64,000 bases of DNA from Glaesserella australis. GTDB taxonomy: Bacteria; Pseudomonadota; Gammaproteobacteria; Enterobacterales; Pasteurellaceae. The notes beneath the pieces were generated by a model. That model had not been told where the DNA came from, did not search any database, and was given only the letters and a program-made list of their open reading frames with translations. Below are positions 45,819 to 55,466 of this stretch, piece by piece (positions within the stretch are counted from its first letter, which is position 1; the number at the start of each line of letters is the position of its first letter). The position numbers and the translations under genes are program-made. The stretch covers positions 1-64,000 of the forward strand of contig NZ_PTPX01000017.1 of NCBI RefSeq assembly GCF_003260095.1, read 5' to 3'.

Positions 45819-47792
45819 ATGATGAACAGAAGACGTTTTCTTCAAATTGGTGCAACAACAGTGTTAGCGATTAGTGCAAATCGCTTTGCATTTGCGGCTG
45901 GTGATAGCAAAGTTGCATTGCGTGTGATTGGCACAACAGATATTCATAGTTTTTTAACAGATTTTGATTACTACAAAGATGCTCCGACAACCAAATTCGG
46001 CTTTACCCGTGCGGCAACCTTGATTGAACAGGCTCGTAAAGAAGCGAAAAACAGTGTGTTGGTGGATAACGGTGACTTAATTCAAGGTAATCCGATTGCT
46101 GATTATCAAGCAGCGGTAGGTTATAAAGAAGGTAAATCAAACCCTGCGATCGATGCGTTAAATTTGATGAAATATGATGTAGGAACGTTGGGAAATCACG
46201 AATTTAATTACGGTTTAAAATACCTTGATGATGCGATTAAAGAAGCGAAATTCCCGATTATCAACGCCAATATCGTCAAACCAGGAACTGATGAGCCAGT
46301 TTATCAGCCTTACTTTATTCAGAAAAAAGACGTGGTAGATGAAGACGGCGTGAAACATACCTTAAATGTGGGCTATATCGGCTTTGTGCCGCCACAAGTG
46401 ATGGTGTGGGATAAAGCTCATTTGGACGGCAAAGTTGAAGCCCGTGATATTGTGAAAACCGCTGAAAAGTATGTGCCGATTGTTAAAAAAGCAGGGGCAG
46501 ATTTAATCGTGGCGTTGGCACACACAGGTCCGTCTGATGAACCTTACAAAGAGGGAGCGGAAAATTCGGCGTTCTATCTTGCTGATGTAAAAGGCATTGA
46601 TGCGGTTATTTTTGGGCATTCGCACCGCTTGTTCCCAAATAAAGAGTTCGCAAAATCGCCAAATGTAGATATTGCAAAAGGGACGGTGAAAGGCATTCCA
46701 GAGTCAATGGCAGGTTACTGGGCAAACAATATCAGCGTGGTAGATTTAACCTTAGCCAAACAAAATGGCAAATGGTTAGTGGTGGACGGTAAAGCGGTAT
46801 TGCGTCCGATTTACGACAATGAGAAAAAAGCTGCCACTGTTGAAAATCACCCTGAAGTTGCCGCTTTATTAAAACCTGTTCACGAGGCGACTCGCAAATT
46901 TGTGTCACAGCCTATCGGTAAAGCAACCGACAATATGTACAGCTATTTGGCGCTTGTTCAAGATGATCCAACGGTGCAAATCGTCAATCAAGCTCAAAAA
47001 GCCTATGTGGAAAATATCGTCAAAGGCTTGCCACACCTTGCAGGCTTACCAATTTTAAGTGCGGGTGCACCATTTAAAGCAGGCGGACGTAAAAACGATC
47101 CAAATGGCTATACGGAAGTGAACAAAGGCGAATTAACTTTCCGTAATGCTGCGGATCTCTATCTCTACCCGAATACATTGGTGGTTGTGAAAGTGACAGG
47201 TGAAGAGTTAAAAGAGTGGTTAGAGTGCAGTGCGGGTATGTTCAAACAGATCGACCCAACAAATGAACAGCCACAAACTCTATTAGACTGGGAAGGCTTC
47301 CGCACCTACAACTTCGATGTGATTGACGGTGTGCAGTATCAATATGATATTACTCAACCGGCTCGTTATGATGGCGAATGCAAATTGATTAACGACAAGG
47401 CTCACCGTGTGTTGAATTTAACCTACAACGGCAAAGCAGTTGATCCAAAAGCAGAATTTTTAATTGCGACCAACAACTATCGTGCCTATGGTAATAAATT
47501 CCCAGGAACAGGCGAAGATCATATCGTCTTTGCCGCACCGGATGAAAACCGTCAAATTCTTGCGAATTACATAAGTGCAGAGAGTAAAGCGAAAGGTCAG
47601 GTTAGCCCAACGGCAGATAAAAACTGGCGTATTGCGCCGATTGTGACAAAAGGCAAGTTAGATGTTCGTTTTGAAACATCGCCAAGCGACAAAGCTAAAG
47701 CCTTTATCGCCGAAAAAGCACAATATCCAATGTCGTTAGTCGGTACCGATGAAACCGGCTTTGCGATTTATCAGATTGATTTGACAAAATAA
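45819..47792 (+). CDS. cpdB: Periplasmic 2',3'-cyclic-nucleotide 2'-phosphodiesterase CpdB
   Basis: CpdB hydrolyses 2',3'-cyclic nucleotides and 3'-nucleotides in the periplasm. The 657-residue precursor has a twin-arginine-like signal ([25 protein letters not shown]). The metallophosphoesterase domain shows [39 protein letters not shown] and [14 protein letters not shown]-terminal 5'-nucleotidase domain carries the substrate-binding [17 protein letters not shown]. The RRRFLQ motif suggests Tat export, unusual against the Sec-exported E. coli protein. A CRP site lies upstream. Confidence 0.94.
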   Translation: MMNRRRFLQIGATTVLAISANRFAFAAGDSKVALRVIGTTDIHSFLTDFDYYKDAPTTKFGFTRAATLIEQARKEAKNSVLVDNGDLIQGNPIADYQAAVGYKEGKSNPAIDALNLMKYDVGTLGNHEFNYGLKYLDDAIKEAKFPIINANIVKPGTDEPVYQPYFIQKKDVVDEDGVKHTLNVGYIGFVPPQVMVWDKAHLDGKVEARDIVKTAEKYVPIVKKAGADLIVALAHTGPSDEPYKEGAENSAFYLADVKGIDAVIFGHSHRLFPNKEFAKSPNVDIAKGTVKGIPESMAGYWANNISVVDLTLAKQNGKWLVVDGKAVLRPIYDNEKKAATVENHPEVAALLKPVHEATRKFVSQPIGKATDNMYSYLALVQDDPTVQIVNQAQKAYVENIVKGLPHLAGLPILSAGAPFKAGGRKNDPNGYTEVNKGELTFRNAADLYLYPNTLVVVKVTGEELKEWLECSAGMFKQIDPTNEQPQTLLDWEGFRTYNFDVIDGVQYQYDITQPARYDGECKLINDKAHRVLNLTYNGKAVDPKAEFLIATNNYRAYGNKFPGTGEDHIVFAAPDENRQILANYISAESKAKGQVSPTADKNWRIAPIVTKGKLDVRFETSPSDKAKAFIAEKAQYPMSLVGTDETGFAIYQIDLTK

Positions 47793-47801
47793 TTAGCAAA
47801 T

Positions 47802-47826
47802 TCCCACTCTTATTTTAAGAGTGGGA
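47802..47826. terminator. Terminator between cpdB and cca
   Basis: TCCCACTCTTA, loop TTT, TAAGAGTGGGA (47802-47812 with 47816-47826), followed by TTTTTT, terminates cpdB. The right arm lies inside the last codons of the convergent cca gene. Confidence 0.88.
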
Positions 47827-49053
47827 TTTTTTCCATTCTTGAATCGCTTTTGCTCTGCGTTTATCTAGCTCGGCTCTAATCCCCGCTTTCTCAAAGCCGT
47901 CTTTAATCACTTCTTGCACATCAATTTGGCTTGCAATCGTATAAAGCTGTTTGGCATATTCTGCTTGTGGATATTCTCTGTTTTCAAAGCCTAAACGTCC
48001 TTTGCTATCCGCTTCGCAGACCAATAAAAAGTCAAAAAAGCGTTCAGGTTTTCTCCAAACGTCTAATTTATTAAATAGTTTCACCACCGTTTCAGGACGT
48101 AATTCCATGATTTTGTGGCTATGGGTATGAAACTCTGCGACTAACTTAGCAAACTCTTTGCAATGGCTTGGGGCTTTTAGCCGAGTGGCTAACTGCTCGG
48201 TTGGGGCAACACCTTTCTGCTCGTGTCCGTAGTGGTGGGGCAAAATATCCTTTGGTGTCAAAGCCTTACCAAGATCGTGGCAGAGTGCGGCAAATAACAG
48301 ACTTTCAGGATCTTTCGCCTGTGTTGCTAACTTTTTCGCCTGTTCCAACACCAACAAAGTATGTACACCCGAATCAATTTCAGGGTGATGTTGTTCAGGT
48401 TGCGGCACGCCAAACAGGGCATCGACTTCAGGGAACAACACTTTCAACGCCCCGACTTCACGCAAAACTTGAAAATAGATCTGCGGAGCATCTGTTTCAA
48501 AAGCTTTCTGTGTTTCTAACCACACACGTTCAGCGGTTAAATGATTCAGCTCACCACAAGCGGTCATTTCCTGCATTAATTTTGCAGTTTCAGGGAAAAT
48601 ACGAAAGCCAAGAGAATAAAAGCGTGCTGCAAAACGAGCCACACGCAACACTCGCAACGGATCTTCTGCAAAGGCAGGGGAGATGTGGCGAAGTTGCCGA
48701 TTCTCCAGATCAGCCATACCGCCGTAAAAATCGTGATAATTGCCGTCTAGATCTTCAGCGATAGCGTTAATCGTCAAATCACGGCGGATCAAATCTTGTT
48801 CCAAGGTAACATCAGGGGCAAAATCACAGACAAAGCCGTTGTAGCCATTGCCGTTTTTGCGTTCCGTGCGAGCAAGGGCGTATTCTTCTTTGGTCTGTGG
48901 GTGCAAAAACACAGGAAAGTCGTTGCCGACTTGCTGATAGCCTTGTGCCAAAAGCTGTTCAGGTGTCGCTCCGACAATCAGCCAATCGCGATCTTTTACA
49001 GGCAAGCCGAGCAGTTGATCACGCACTGCACCGCCGACGAGATAGGTTTTCAT
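47815..49053 (-). CDS. cca: CCA-adding tRNA nucleotidyltransferase
   Basis: This enzyme repairs or adds the CCA end of tRNAs. The 412-residue protein has the class II nucleotidyltransferase head ([31 protein letters not shown], catalytic DxD in KDRDW), [36 protein letters not shown] and an HD domain ([27 protein letters not shown]) with phosphohydrolase activity in homologues. The stop codon region is part of the terminator stem shared with cpdB. Confidence 0.97.
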   Translation of the reverse strand: MKTYLVGGAVRDQLLGLPVKDRDWLIVGATPEQLLAQGYQQVGNDFPVFLHPQTKEEYALARTERKNGNGYNGFVCDFAPDVTLEQDLIRRDLTINAIAEDLDGNYHDFYGGMADLENRQLRHISPAFAEDPLRVLRVARFAARFYSLGFRIFPETAKLMQEMTACGELNHLTAERVWLETQKAFETDAPQIYFQVLREVGALKVLFPEVDALFGVPQPEQHHPEIDSGVHTLLVLEQAKKLATQAKDPESLLFAALCHDLGKALTPKDILPHHYGHEQKGVAPTEQLATRLKAPSHCKEFAKLVAEFHTHSHKIMELRPETVVKLFNKLDVWRKPERFFDFLLVCEADSKGRLGFENREYPQAEYAKQLYTIASQIDVQEVIKDGFEKAGIRAELDKRRAKAIQEWKKSHS

Positions 49054-49113
49054 TGTTTTCTCTTTGTTTTAAATAATAGTGTAAGAAACCACAAATGTTC
49101 GAAATACAAATTT

Positions 49114-49268
49114 GCTCCCCCTGCTTGCGGGGGGAGCTGCCGAAGGCTGAGGGGGGGATTTGCCCAACGAGTAAACTGCAAGCGGTTAAATATCGCTAAA
49201 ATTTTGCAAACTTCGTTTGCAATCCCCCCTTCCGCCTTCGGCACCTTCCCCCGTAAACGGGGGAAGGG
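49114..49268. repeat. Large inverted pair of GC-rich repeats between cca and rdgC
   Basis: The 284-base gap holds two related blocks in opposite orientation, 49114-49160 and 49221-49268. Each has an internal hairpin (GCTCCCCC/GGGGGAGC; CTTCCCCCGT/ACGGGGGAAG) followed by a GCCGAAGGC segment and a C- or G-run. An uptake-signal core (GCAAGCGGT) lies between them. No gene is visible in the gap. Confidence 0.8.
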
Positions 49269-49337
49269 AATTTTACAAATCAATGAGTTATATATTTCAA
49301 ACAATTTTGGTTTAAAAACATACACCATCTTAAAAAT

Positions 49338-50246
49338 TTACAGATTTATTTTCACTCCCCCAAACTCTTCCGCTAATTTCTCGGTAAACAGACGCAATTC
49401 TTCTGTCATCAACAAGAAATCCGCATCAAAGCGTTGGGCTTTATCTTCTTTGAGAATATCATCATTTTTCTCACGCACTTCATCGGCAAATTTCACCCTT
49501 ACCAATGTCGCATCTTCGTTCAATACAAACGAAAAATGATTTTCCCAATCTAACGCAAGTTTGGTGACGAATTTACCCGCTTGTAAGTGCTGTGCAATTT
49601 CATCGCTCTCTAAATCTTGGCGTTTACAGCGGATAACGCTGTCGGTGTCAAAGGATTTCAGCTCTGCTTCTTCCAACAAGGTCAGCCAGCTTGGTGTATG
49701 CCCTTTGGCAAGCCAATCGGTCATCACTTCGCTTGGTTGCAACGCAAAGGAAATCGGCACAACAGGCAGTGAGCCGAGCGATTTTCGCAATAATGCCAGT
49801 GTATCTTCAGCCCGTTTTGCCGAACCGCTATCCACATAAACCAGCTGTTTATCCAAATCTAACCAAATCGCCGTAAATTGATGTTTACTAAACGCTCGTG
49901 GCAGCAACATCGCCACCACATCATCTTTAATCGCCTGTTTTTCGGTTTTCTTTAACTTGCGTTGTTCTTTCTGCTCAAGGGCTGCAATGCGACTTTCTGT
50001 TTCTTTTTTAATCACCTGTGCCGGCAACAATTTTTCTTCTTTATGGGAAACCAACAGAAACTGTTTGCCTTGAGCAAAATGCAATAAATCGCTGGTTGCA
50101 AGCGGTGCCGACCAGCCAAATTTTTGCATATCGCCTTGCTGACAAGGGGTGAACTTGGTCTGTTGTAATTGGCTTTCCAGTTCGTTGCTGTCAAACGACA
50201 ATTCACTGGTTAAACGGTAAATCATTATATTTTTGAGCCAAAACAT
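49338..50246 (-). CDS. rdgC: Recombination-associated protein RdgC
   Basis: RdgC is a ring-shaped DNA-binding protein that limits RecA function. The 302-residue protein matches the family from MFWLKNIMIYRLT through QQTKFTPCQQGDMQKFGWSAP, LLPARVIK-type LLPAQVIKKETESR and EVMTDWLAKG. The reading frame has no gaps. The start is standard. It is a single gene. Pasteurellaceae RdgC has been linked in Neisseria to pilin variation, but no such role is implied here. Confidence 0.96.
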   Translation of the reverse strand: MFWLKNIMIYRLTSELSFDSNELESQLQQTKFTPCQQGDMQKFGWSAPLATSDLLHFAQGKQFLLVSHKEEKLLPAQVIKKETESRIAALEQKEQRKLKKTEKQAIKDDVVAMLLPRAFSKHQFTAIWLDLDKQLVYVDSGSAKRAEDTLALLRKSLGSLPVVPISFALQPSEVMTDWLAKGHTPSWLTLLEEAELKSFDTDSVIRCKRQDLESDEIAQHLQAGKFVTKLALDWENHFSFVLNEDATLVRVKFADEVREKNDDILKEDKAQRFDADFLLMTEELRLFTEKLAEEFGGVKINL

Positions 50247-50307
50247 TTAGTGATCCTTTGTTAGTGGGGTAGAATAGTCATTATCTTTTTTCTTTAGCAA
50301 CATAGAT

Positions 50308-50387
50308 GTAGGGACACACTGCGTGTGTCCGTTGAATATCGCCTTTACACAAAAATAGATAGGCGGACACACGCAGTGTGTCCCTAC
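50308..50387. repeat. Inverted pair of GTAGGG-type repeats upstream of proC
   Basis: GTAGGGACACACTGCGTGTGTCC (split: GTAGGGACACAC, then GTGTGTCC; 50308-50330) and its inverted partner ending TCCCTAC (50362-50387) lie between rdgC and proC. The stem sequence is the same as that at 40111. Confidence 0.85.
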
Positions 50388-50450
50388 AAGCTAAAGGAAA
50401 ACTTACGTATTCTACGCTAAAACCCATTTCACAAAAACAAGGAGAACCCA

Positions 50451-51269
50451 ATGCAACACAAAAAAATCGCTTTTATCGGGGCGGGCAATATGGCGTTTGC
50501 GATAATTTCAGGCTTGATTAAAAGCGGTTATCCGGCGGCACACATTATCGCTCGCAATAAAAGTAACGAAGCTCGGCGAGAACAGCTTCGGGCGATGGGC
50601 GTGCAGGTTGAGCTGGATAATGTGCAGGCGGTGGAACAAGCTGATGTGGTGATATTGGCGGTGAAACCGCAGATGATGTCGGACGTGTGTGCTGAGTTTG
50701 CACAGGTCGATTTCCGTCAAAAATGGGTGATTTCGGTGGCGGCTGGGATTTCGGTGGCTCGCCTTGAACAGTTGTTGCCAACTGCGAAAAATATCGTGCG
50801 AACTATGCCGAATACACCGTCCTTGATTGGCGAAGGAATATCGGGATTATTTGCAAAAAAATCGGTCGAACAGACCGCTTGTCAATTTGCCGAACAGCTA
50901 CTTTCGGCGGTGGGCAAATGTTACTGGGTGGAGACGGAAGCCCAGTTGAACCAAATTATTGCGATTACCGGCTCAAGCCCTGCTTATTTCTTCAAATTTA
51001 TGGAAGCAATGCAAGACGCGGCGGTGAAAATGGGCTTTAGCGAACCAGACGCTCGTTATTTGGTGCAATCGGTGGCGTTGGGGGCGGCGAAAATGGTGGT
51101 GGAAAATCCTGAACTACCGCTTGCCACCTTGCGAGAAAATGTGACGTCCAAAGGCGGCACAACGGCTCAAGCCTTAGCCGTATTTGAACAGCGTGAATTA
51201 ACCGCAACCGTTGAGCAGGCGATGTTGGCTGCGATCAAGCGGGCGGAAGAGATGGAAAAATTACTATGA
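50451..51269 (+). CDS. proC: Pyrroline-5-carboxylate reductase
   Basis: ProC catalyses the last step of proline synthesis with NAD(P)H. The 272-residue protein has the N-terminal Rossmann motif FIGAGNMAFAIISGL, VRTMPNTPSLIGEGISGL, ITGSSPAYFFKFMEAM and the C-terminal signature VTSKGGTTAQALAVFE. AAGGAGAACCCA precedes the ATG. It overlaps the following MFS gene by 4 bases (ATGA). Confidence 0.97.
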   Translation: MQHKKIAFIGAGNMAFAIISGLIKSGYPAAHIIARNKSNEARREQLRAMGVQVELDNVQAVEQADVVILAVKPQMMSDVCAEFAQVDFRQKWVISVAAGISVARLEQLLPTAKNIVRTMPNTPSLIGEGISGLFAKKSVEQTACQFAEQLLSAVGKCYWVETEAQLNQIIAITGSSPAYFFKFMEAMQDAAVKMGFSEPDARYLVQSVALGAAKMVVENPELPLATLRENVTSKGGTTAQALAVFEQRELTATVEQAMLAAIKRAEEMEKLL

Positions 51270-52414
51270 TAAAACTTAGCCCGTTTCAATGGTCGTCCTT
51301 TAACTTTTTCGGCTTTTATTGTGCCTATGGCGTGCTGTTGCCGTTTTTACCCGTGTGGCTTAATCATCACGGCTATAATTCGGGGTTGATCGGCTTGCTG
51401 ATTGCCTCAGGCTATCTGTTTCGCTTTTTAGGGGCAATGTTTTTTTCAAAACGAGTGCAACACCCAAACCAACTGCTTTCCCTTGCTAGATGGCTAACTT
51501 GGGCAGCGATTGCAACGCTGTTTTTGGTCGCTTTTGGGGTACAATCCATTTGGATTTTATTCCCTGCCATTGCCTTGTTTCATATCTTTAACGGCGGGGC
51601 AATGCCGATTGCTGATACCATTGCCTCAACATGGCAACAGCAAGCAGGCATTGATTACGGCAAAACTCGCTTATTTGGCTCGATTGCGTTTGTGGTTGGC
51701 TCGGTCAGTACGGGCTATTTGGTCGGTTGGCTAGGCGAAAGTGCGATTATTGGGATTATTATCGGCTGGTTGGTTTTTCTTGGCACAGGTTTAGTGGCAA
51801 AACCGACCCACTATTTTGAGCAATCGGCAAACAAAAGCCAGTCCGATTTGAGCTATATCGATCTCTTGAAAGTGCCAACCACATTCAAAATGTTGTTAGC
51901 CGTATCGCTTATTCAAGCCTCCCACGCCGCCTATTATGCGTACAGCACAATCTATTGGGCTTCCACGGGGATTTCGACCCAACAAGCCAGTTTGTTGTGG
52001 GGATTGGCGGTTGTCTCTGAAATTCTCTTTTTCTTCTTTGCGAATAGACTGTTCAAAACCTGGACAATTTATCACTTGATGCTACTTTCTGCTATTGGCT
52101 CTGCGGTTCGTTGGGGCTTGTTGGCTTCAAACACAAATCTCGCAATGTTAATGGCTCTGCAAATGTTCCACTCGATCTCTTACGGAGCAGGGCATTATGC
52201 GATGATCCGCTATATTTCTACGCAACCAGTAGAACAGATTGCTAAACTTCAGGCTCTCTATTTCGGCTTTGCAAGTTGTATGTTTATGGCACTGTTTACC
52301 TTTATTGCAGGATTGGTGTACGAAGTTTCGCCAACAGGCAGTTTTTGGCTAATGGTGTTGTTTGTGTTGCCAGCAATTTTTATTGTGCCGAAAAGGGTTG
52401 GGGTAAGATTATAA
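51266..52414 (+). CDS. MFS transporter, HcaT-like
   Basis: This 382-residue major facilitator protein has 12 membrane segments. It resembles E. coli HcaT, the 3-phenylpropionate transporter, along its whole length (DYGKTRLFGSIAFVVGS, LIQASHAAYYAYSTIYW, EILFFFFANRLF, VRWGLLAS). The same family (nucleoside:H+ symporter-like) also includes sugar or nucleoside carriers, so the substrate is not certain. It is translationally coupled to proC, an odd pairing that suggests simple compaction or a shared need in proline/peptide uptake. Confidence 0.82.
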   Translation: MIKLSPFQWSSFNFFGFYCAYGVLLPFLPVWLNHHGYNSGLIGLLIASGYLFRFLGAMFFSKRVQHPNQLLSLARWLTWAAIATLFLVAFGVQSIWILFPAIALFHIFNGGAMPIADTIASTWQQQAGIDYGKTRLFGSIAFVVGSVSTGYLVGWLGESAIIGIIIGWLVFLGTGLVAKPTHYFEQSANKSQSDLSYIDLLKVPTTFKMLLAVSLIQASHAAYYAYSTIYWASTGISTQQASLLWGLAVVSEILFFFFANRLFKTWTIYHLMLLSAIGSAVRWGLLASNTNLAMLMALQMFHSISYGAGHYAMIRYISTQPVEQIAKLQALYFGFASCMFMALFTFIAGLVYEVSPTGSFWLMVLFVLPAIFIVPKRVGVRL

Positions 52415-52496
52415 AATAAATTACTTTCTTAAGATTTTTTTAAGGTTTATAGATTAGAGTATTTCTCATTCAGCTCTAAATTGGAAAGGAAAGCAA

Positions 52497-53252
52497 ATGA
52501 GAAATCAAACTTCTTTATTTTCGGAACACTGCCCTCTCAGCGTGGTGATTATTACCCTAAATGAATCTAAAAATATCGGCAATATCCTTAATGATCTCGT
52601 CGCTCAACAATACAAAAATTTTGAAGTGATTGTGGTGGATAGCAATAGTGATGACAATACCGTTGAGATTGCTCAATCTTATCAAGACAGATTAGATTTA
52701 CGCACTGTGGTGATGTCTGAACGTGGGCATAGTCTTGGGCGTAACACTGGAGCGGAAAATGCGAAATATGAGCGGATTGTCTTTTTTGATGCCGATGTGC
52801 GTATTGCCCCTGATTTTCTCGGCAACGCTTTGAACGCCTTGATTAACAAGCGTTTATTAGTTGGTGCAGGTAGAATGAATTGTACGGAACCGTCACGGTT
52901 AAATCGAGTGGGTGTGCGTTTGTTTGATTTAGGTATGGTGGCAACACAATATACGTTTCCAACTTGCACGGGCGCTTGTATTTTTTCTACGAAAACCGTT
53001 CATCAAATGTTAGGCGGTTTTGATACGCAGATCAGCCTGTGCGAAGATTGCGACTATGTGAACCGTGCGTCAAAAACAGTGAAATTCCGTATGTTGCCGG
53101 TCTTTTTTGAGTTCAATACTCGTCGTTTAAATCAAGACGGTATTTTCAAAATGGGCTACACCTATTTGAAAGCCAACGTAATGAGAATGTGGCGTGGCGA
53201 GTTACGCAATAACGAAATTCACTATCCGTTTGGTCACTACGATAAAGCCTAA
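52497..53252 (+). CDS. Family 2 glycosyltransferase
   Basis: This 251-residue GT-A fold enzyme has LSVVIITLNESKNIGNIL at the N-terminus, VVDSNSDDNTVEIA, and the DXD motif VFFDADVRIAPDFL. The C-terminal part (TGACIFSTKTVHQMLGGFDTQISLCEDCDYVNRA) is typical of processive-like or surface polysaccharide transferases. There is no membrane helix. The stop overlaps the start of a DedA protein (TAATG), so the two are coupled. The acceptor (lipid A core, teichoic-like or other glycan) is not predictable. Confidence 0.85.
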   Translation: MRNQTSLFSEHCPLSVVIITLNESKNIGNILNDLVAQQYKNFEVIVVDSNSDDNTVEIAQSYQDRLDLRTVVMSERGHSLGRNTGAENAKYERIVFFDADVRIAPDFLGNALNALINKRLLVGAGRMNCTEPSRLNRVGVRLFDLGMVATQYTFPTCTGACIFSTKTVHQMLGGFDTQISLCEDCDYVNRASKTVKFRMLPVFFEFNTRRLNQDGIFKMGYTYLKANVMRMWRGELRNNEIHYPFGHYDKA

Positions 53253-53779
53253 TGAGCGGACTTCCTGATTGGTTGGTGGCGTGGTTTAGTTCACCGTGGC
53301 TGCCTGCGATTTTATGCTTAGGGGCATTTGCTGATGCCTTTATTGGCGTGAGTTTATTTGTACTAGGCGAATTTTTCTTTATCGCAGGCGGCTATTTTGT
53401 CGCCCAATCTTCACAGTGGTGGATTGTGCCACTGATTTGGGCAGCGGCATTATTAGGCGATGTATTGAGCTATTTTGTCGGCAAACGTTATGGCAAGCAG
53501 ATCGCCGCCAAATATATTCGCCCCAAAGCCAAACGCCGTTTACACTACCGCCGAGCCTACCGTTTAATGCTCAAACGTGGCGGAATGGCGATTTTCATCG
53601 CTCGTATTACCGGTCCGCTCTCCAAATTTATGCCACTGCTAGCAGGCTCAATGCGATTGCCTTTGAGCACCGTCTTTTTGGCAAGCCTATGGGGAATTAT
53701 CATCGGCACCGCACAATTTTTTGTGATCGGTTATGCTTTGGCAAAGGGGAGTGATTATTGGACGATGATTTTTGGGTAG
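53252..53779 (+). CDS. DedA family membrane protein
   Basis: This 175-residue inner-membrane protein of the DedA/SNARE-associated family shows the family blocks (LGEFFFIAGGYFVAQ, ALLGDVLSYFVGKRYGK, GGMAIFIARITGPLSKFMPLLAGSMRLP) in a compact version. DedA proteins recycle undecaprenyl phosphate or phospholipids between leaflets. Its coupling to the GT2 gene suggests the pair may serve lipid-linked glycan synthesis, which is inference. Confidence 0.85.
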   Translation: MSGLPDWLVAWFSSPWLPAILCLGAFADAFIGVSLFVLGEFFFIAGGYFVAQSSQWWIVPLIWAAALLGDVLSYFVGKRYGKQIAAKYIRPKAKRRLHYRRAYRLMLKRGGMAIFIARITGPLSKFMPLLAGSMRLPLSTVFLASLWGIIIGTAQFFVIGYALAKGSDYWTMIFG

Positions 53780-53822
53780 TTGTAGAAAATTGGCTAAATC
53801 TCACCGCTTGTTTCATTCAAAA

Positions 53823-54722
53823 TTAACTCCCACAAGCCCTCGCCATCAACTCTCTCACCCAACGATACGCGGGATCTTTGTGGGTGCGTTCGTGCCAGAT
53901 GAGAGTTTTGGTAAAGCCTTTGATGGCTAAAGGCGGTTCGAAACATTTGATGTTGGGCAAGTTTGCGATTAAGCGTTCTGGCACCACGGCGAGTAGGTCG
54001 CTTTCGGTGAGCAATTCGGGTAGGACGATGAAATTTTGTACCGATACACTCACATTTCTCTGCAAGCCAAGCTCTTGCAAGGCTTGGTCGGTCACGCCGC
54101 TGAAACTGCCGCCACGATACGACACTAATGCTTGTTCCAACTGGCAAAATTGTTCAAGGGAAAGTTGCGATTGTTGGGCTATCGGGTGGTCGTGTCGCAC
54201 GGCACACACATAGCGTTCGTCATATAAATTTTTGGCGTGAATATCGGGGGCTTGAAACTCGGGCGTGACCAACGCAAAGTCAATTTGTCGCTGTTCGAGC
54301 TGATTTTGCACCGCACTTTCGTTAATCGCCAACACTGCTACTTTGATGTGCGGAGCTTGCTTTTTGAGCAATTTCAAAAACGGCACGATCACCGCTCGCA
54401 TCGCATAATCCGTACAGGCAATCCGCACCGTCAATTCGGCGGTTTGCGGATCAAATTCCGCAGGTTGCAACAATAATTCAACGTGATGTAGCACTGTTTT
54501 CACTTGCGGCGCCAGTTCTAACGCCCGATTGGTCGGCACAACGCCCCGTTGCACCCGCACAAAAAGTGGATCATCAAAACTTTCCCGTAACCGCACCAAA
54601 ATACCGCTCATCGCAGGCTGGGTAATGGCTAAACGCTCTGCCGCCTTGCTGACACTGCGTTCTTCCATTAGTGCCGCAAAAGCCTTAAGTAAGTTAAGAT
54701 CCAGTTGATAAAGTGATTTCAT
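53823..54722 (-). CDS. LysR family transcriptional regulator
   Basis: This 299-residue regulator has an N-terminal winged helix (LNLLKAFAALMEERSVSKAAERLAITQPAMSGILVRLRE) and a C-terminal effector domain (about 92-299). It is divergently oriented from the SRPBCC gene at 54883, with 160 bases between them, the usual layout for a LysR regulator controlling its neighbour. It resembles the NodD/NahR-like subgroup. A Haemophilus-type uptake core (ACCGCACTT) lies inside the gene at 54310. The ligand is unknown. Confidence 0.9.
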   Translation of the reverse strand: MKSLYQLDLNLLKAFAALMEERSVSKAAERLAITQPAMSGILVRLRESFDDPLFVRVQRGVVPTNRALELAPQVKTVLHHVELLLQPAEFDPQTAELTVRIACTDYAMRAVIVPFLKLLKKQAPHIKVAVLAINESAVQNQLEQRQIDFALVTPEFQAPDIHAKNLYDERYVCAVRHDHPIAQQSQLSLEQFCQLEQALVSYRGGSFSGVTDQALQELGLQRNVSVSVQNFIVLPELLTESDLLAVVPERLIANLPNIKCFEPPLAIKGFTKTLIWHERTHKDPAYRWVRELMARACGS

Positions 54723-54792
54723 TTTGTCCCTTTGTCTGTTTGATTGCTTTTAATATCATTTTACCTGATGTGGATTATATTAAATAGTGATT

Positions 54793-54820
54793 TTACTTAT
54801 ATTTTAACCCTACCTATAAT
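54793..54820 (+). promoter_or_regulatory. Promoter of the SRPBCC gene
   Basis: TTTACT (54793-54798), 16 bases and TATAAT (54815-54820) form a good sigma-70 promoter about 63 bases before the start. It is a likely target of the divergent LysR regulator. Confidence 0.55.
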
Positions 54821-54882
54821 GCCCCCATAGCGAAAACGCTAGTACATACTTTTTAACCTATTGATAAACAAAGGAATTTAAA

Positions 54883-55410
54883 ATGACAACTTATTCACAA
54901 CCAGCAATCATTTGGCCAGCAAAATACACCCCAGGCGAAACCGACAACTACGTTTCAAACGAAGTGATCGTTAAAAACTTAAGCGTTGCAGACGTATTGC
55001 CTTACTTAGTCGATACCAAAGCGTGGGGAACTTACTACCAAAACGCTGAAAACATCGTGGTGGGCGACGGCTCAACCAGCCAGCTTTCTGCCAATGCGAA
55101 CTTTGTGTTCGACACATTCGGCTTTCACGTCACTTGCAAAGTGGAAGAGTTTGACATCAGCGAAAACGGCAGCCTTGTCCGCCTTGCGTGGTCAGGCACC
55201 TTCGGCGAAGGCGAAGATTTCAGCGATGTGTATCACGCGTGGATTTTAGAAGATTTGCCAAACAACCGCGTGCGTGTGCTCACCGAAGAAAGCCAAATCG
55301 GTAAACTCGCCAAAGGCTTAGCGGAAACCGTGCCAAACCCAATGGTAAACGGACACCAAGCGTGGCTTGACGGCTTAACAAAAGCGGCGAAAAACAAAAC
55401 CAGTTACTAA
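54883..55410 (+). CDS. SRPBCC-fold protein
   Basis: This 175-residue soluble protein belongs to the START/SRPBCC (polyketide cyclase-like) superfamily (EVIVKNLSVADVLPYLVDTKAWGTYYQNAENI, GFHVTCKVEEFDI, LVRLAWSGTFGEGE). These proteins bind hydrophobic ligands. The codon use is noticeably GC-rich and strongly biased, suggesting high expression. GGAATTTAAA precedes the ATG. It is divergent from a LysR gene and is followed by an oxidoreductase and a nitroreductase, so it may share a response to toxic aromatic compounds (inference). Confidence 0.8.
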   Translation: MTTYSQPAIIWPAKYTPGETDNYVSNEVIVKNLSVADVLPYLVDTKAWGTYYQNAENIVVGDGSTSQLSANANFVFDTFGFHVTCKVEEFDISENGSLVRLAWSGTFGEGEDFSDVYHAWILEDLPNNRVRVLTEESQIGKLAKGLAETVPNPMVNGHQAWLDGLTKAAKNKTSY

Positions 55411-55466
55411 TAGCAAGCGGTGGGATTTTGTGGAAATTTTGCAAACGCAAAACCACTTGAAATTTC

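Noticed and set aside
48165-48245. Plus-strand sequence resembling a Leu/Ser tRNA (GGCTTTTAGCCGAGTGGCTAAC...)
   Set aside because: It lies inside cca coding sequence (His/Leu/Gly-rich HD region), lacks a proper T-arm and acceptor stem, and the match is to a short generic D-arm pattern.
48796-49539. A 247-codon open frame on the plus strand
   Set aside because: It runs antisense across the start of cca, a repeat-filled gap and the end of rdgC; both minus-strand genes have clear families, and the frame has no recognisable protein features.
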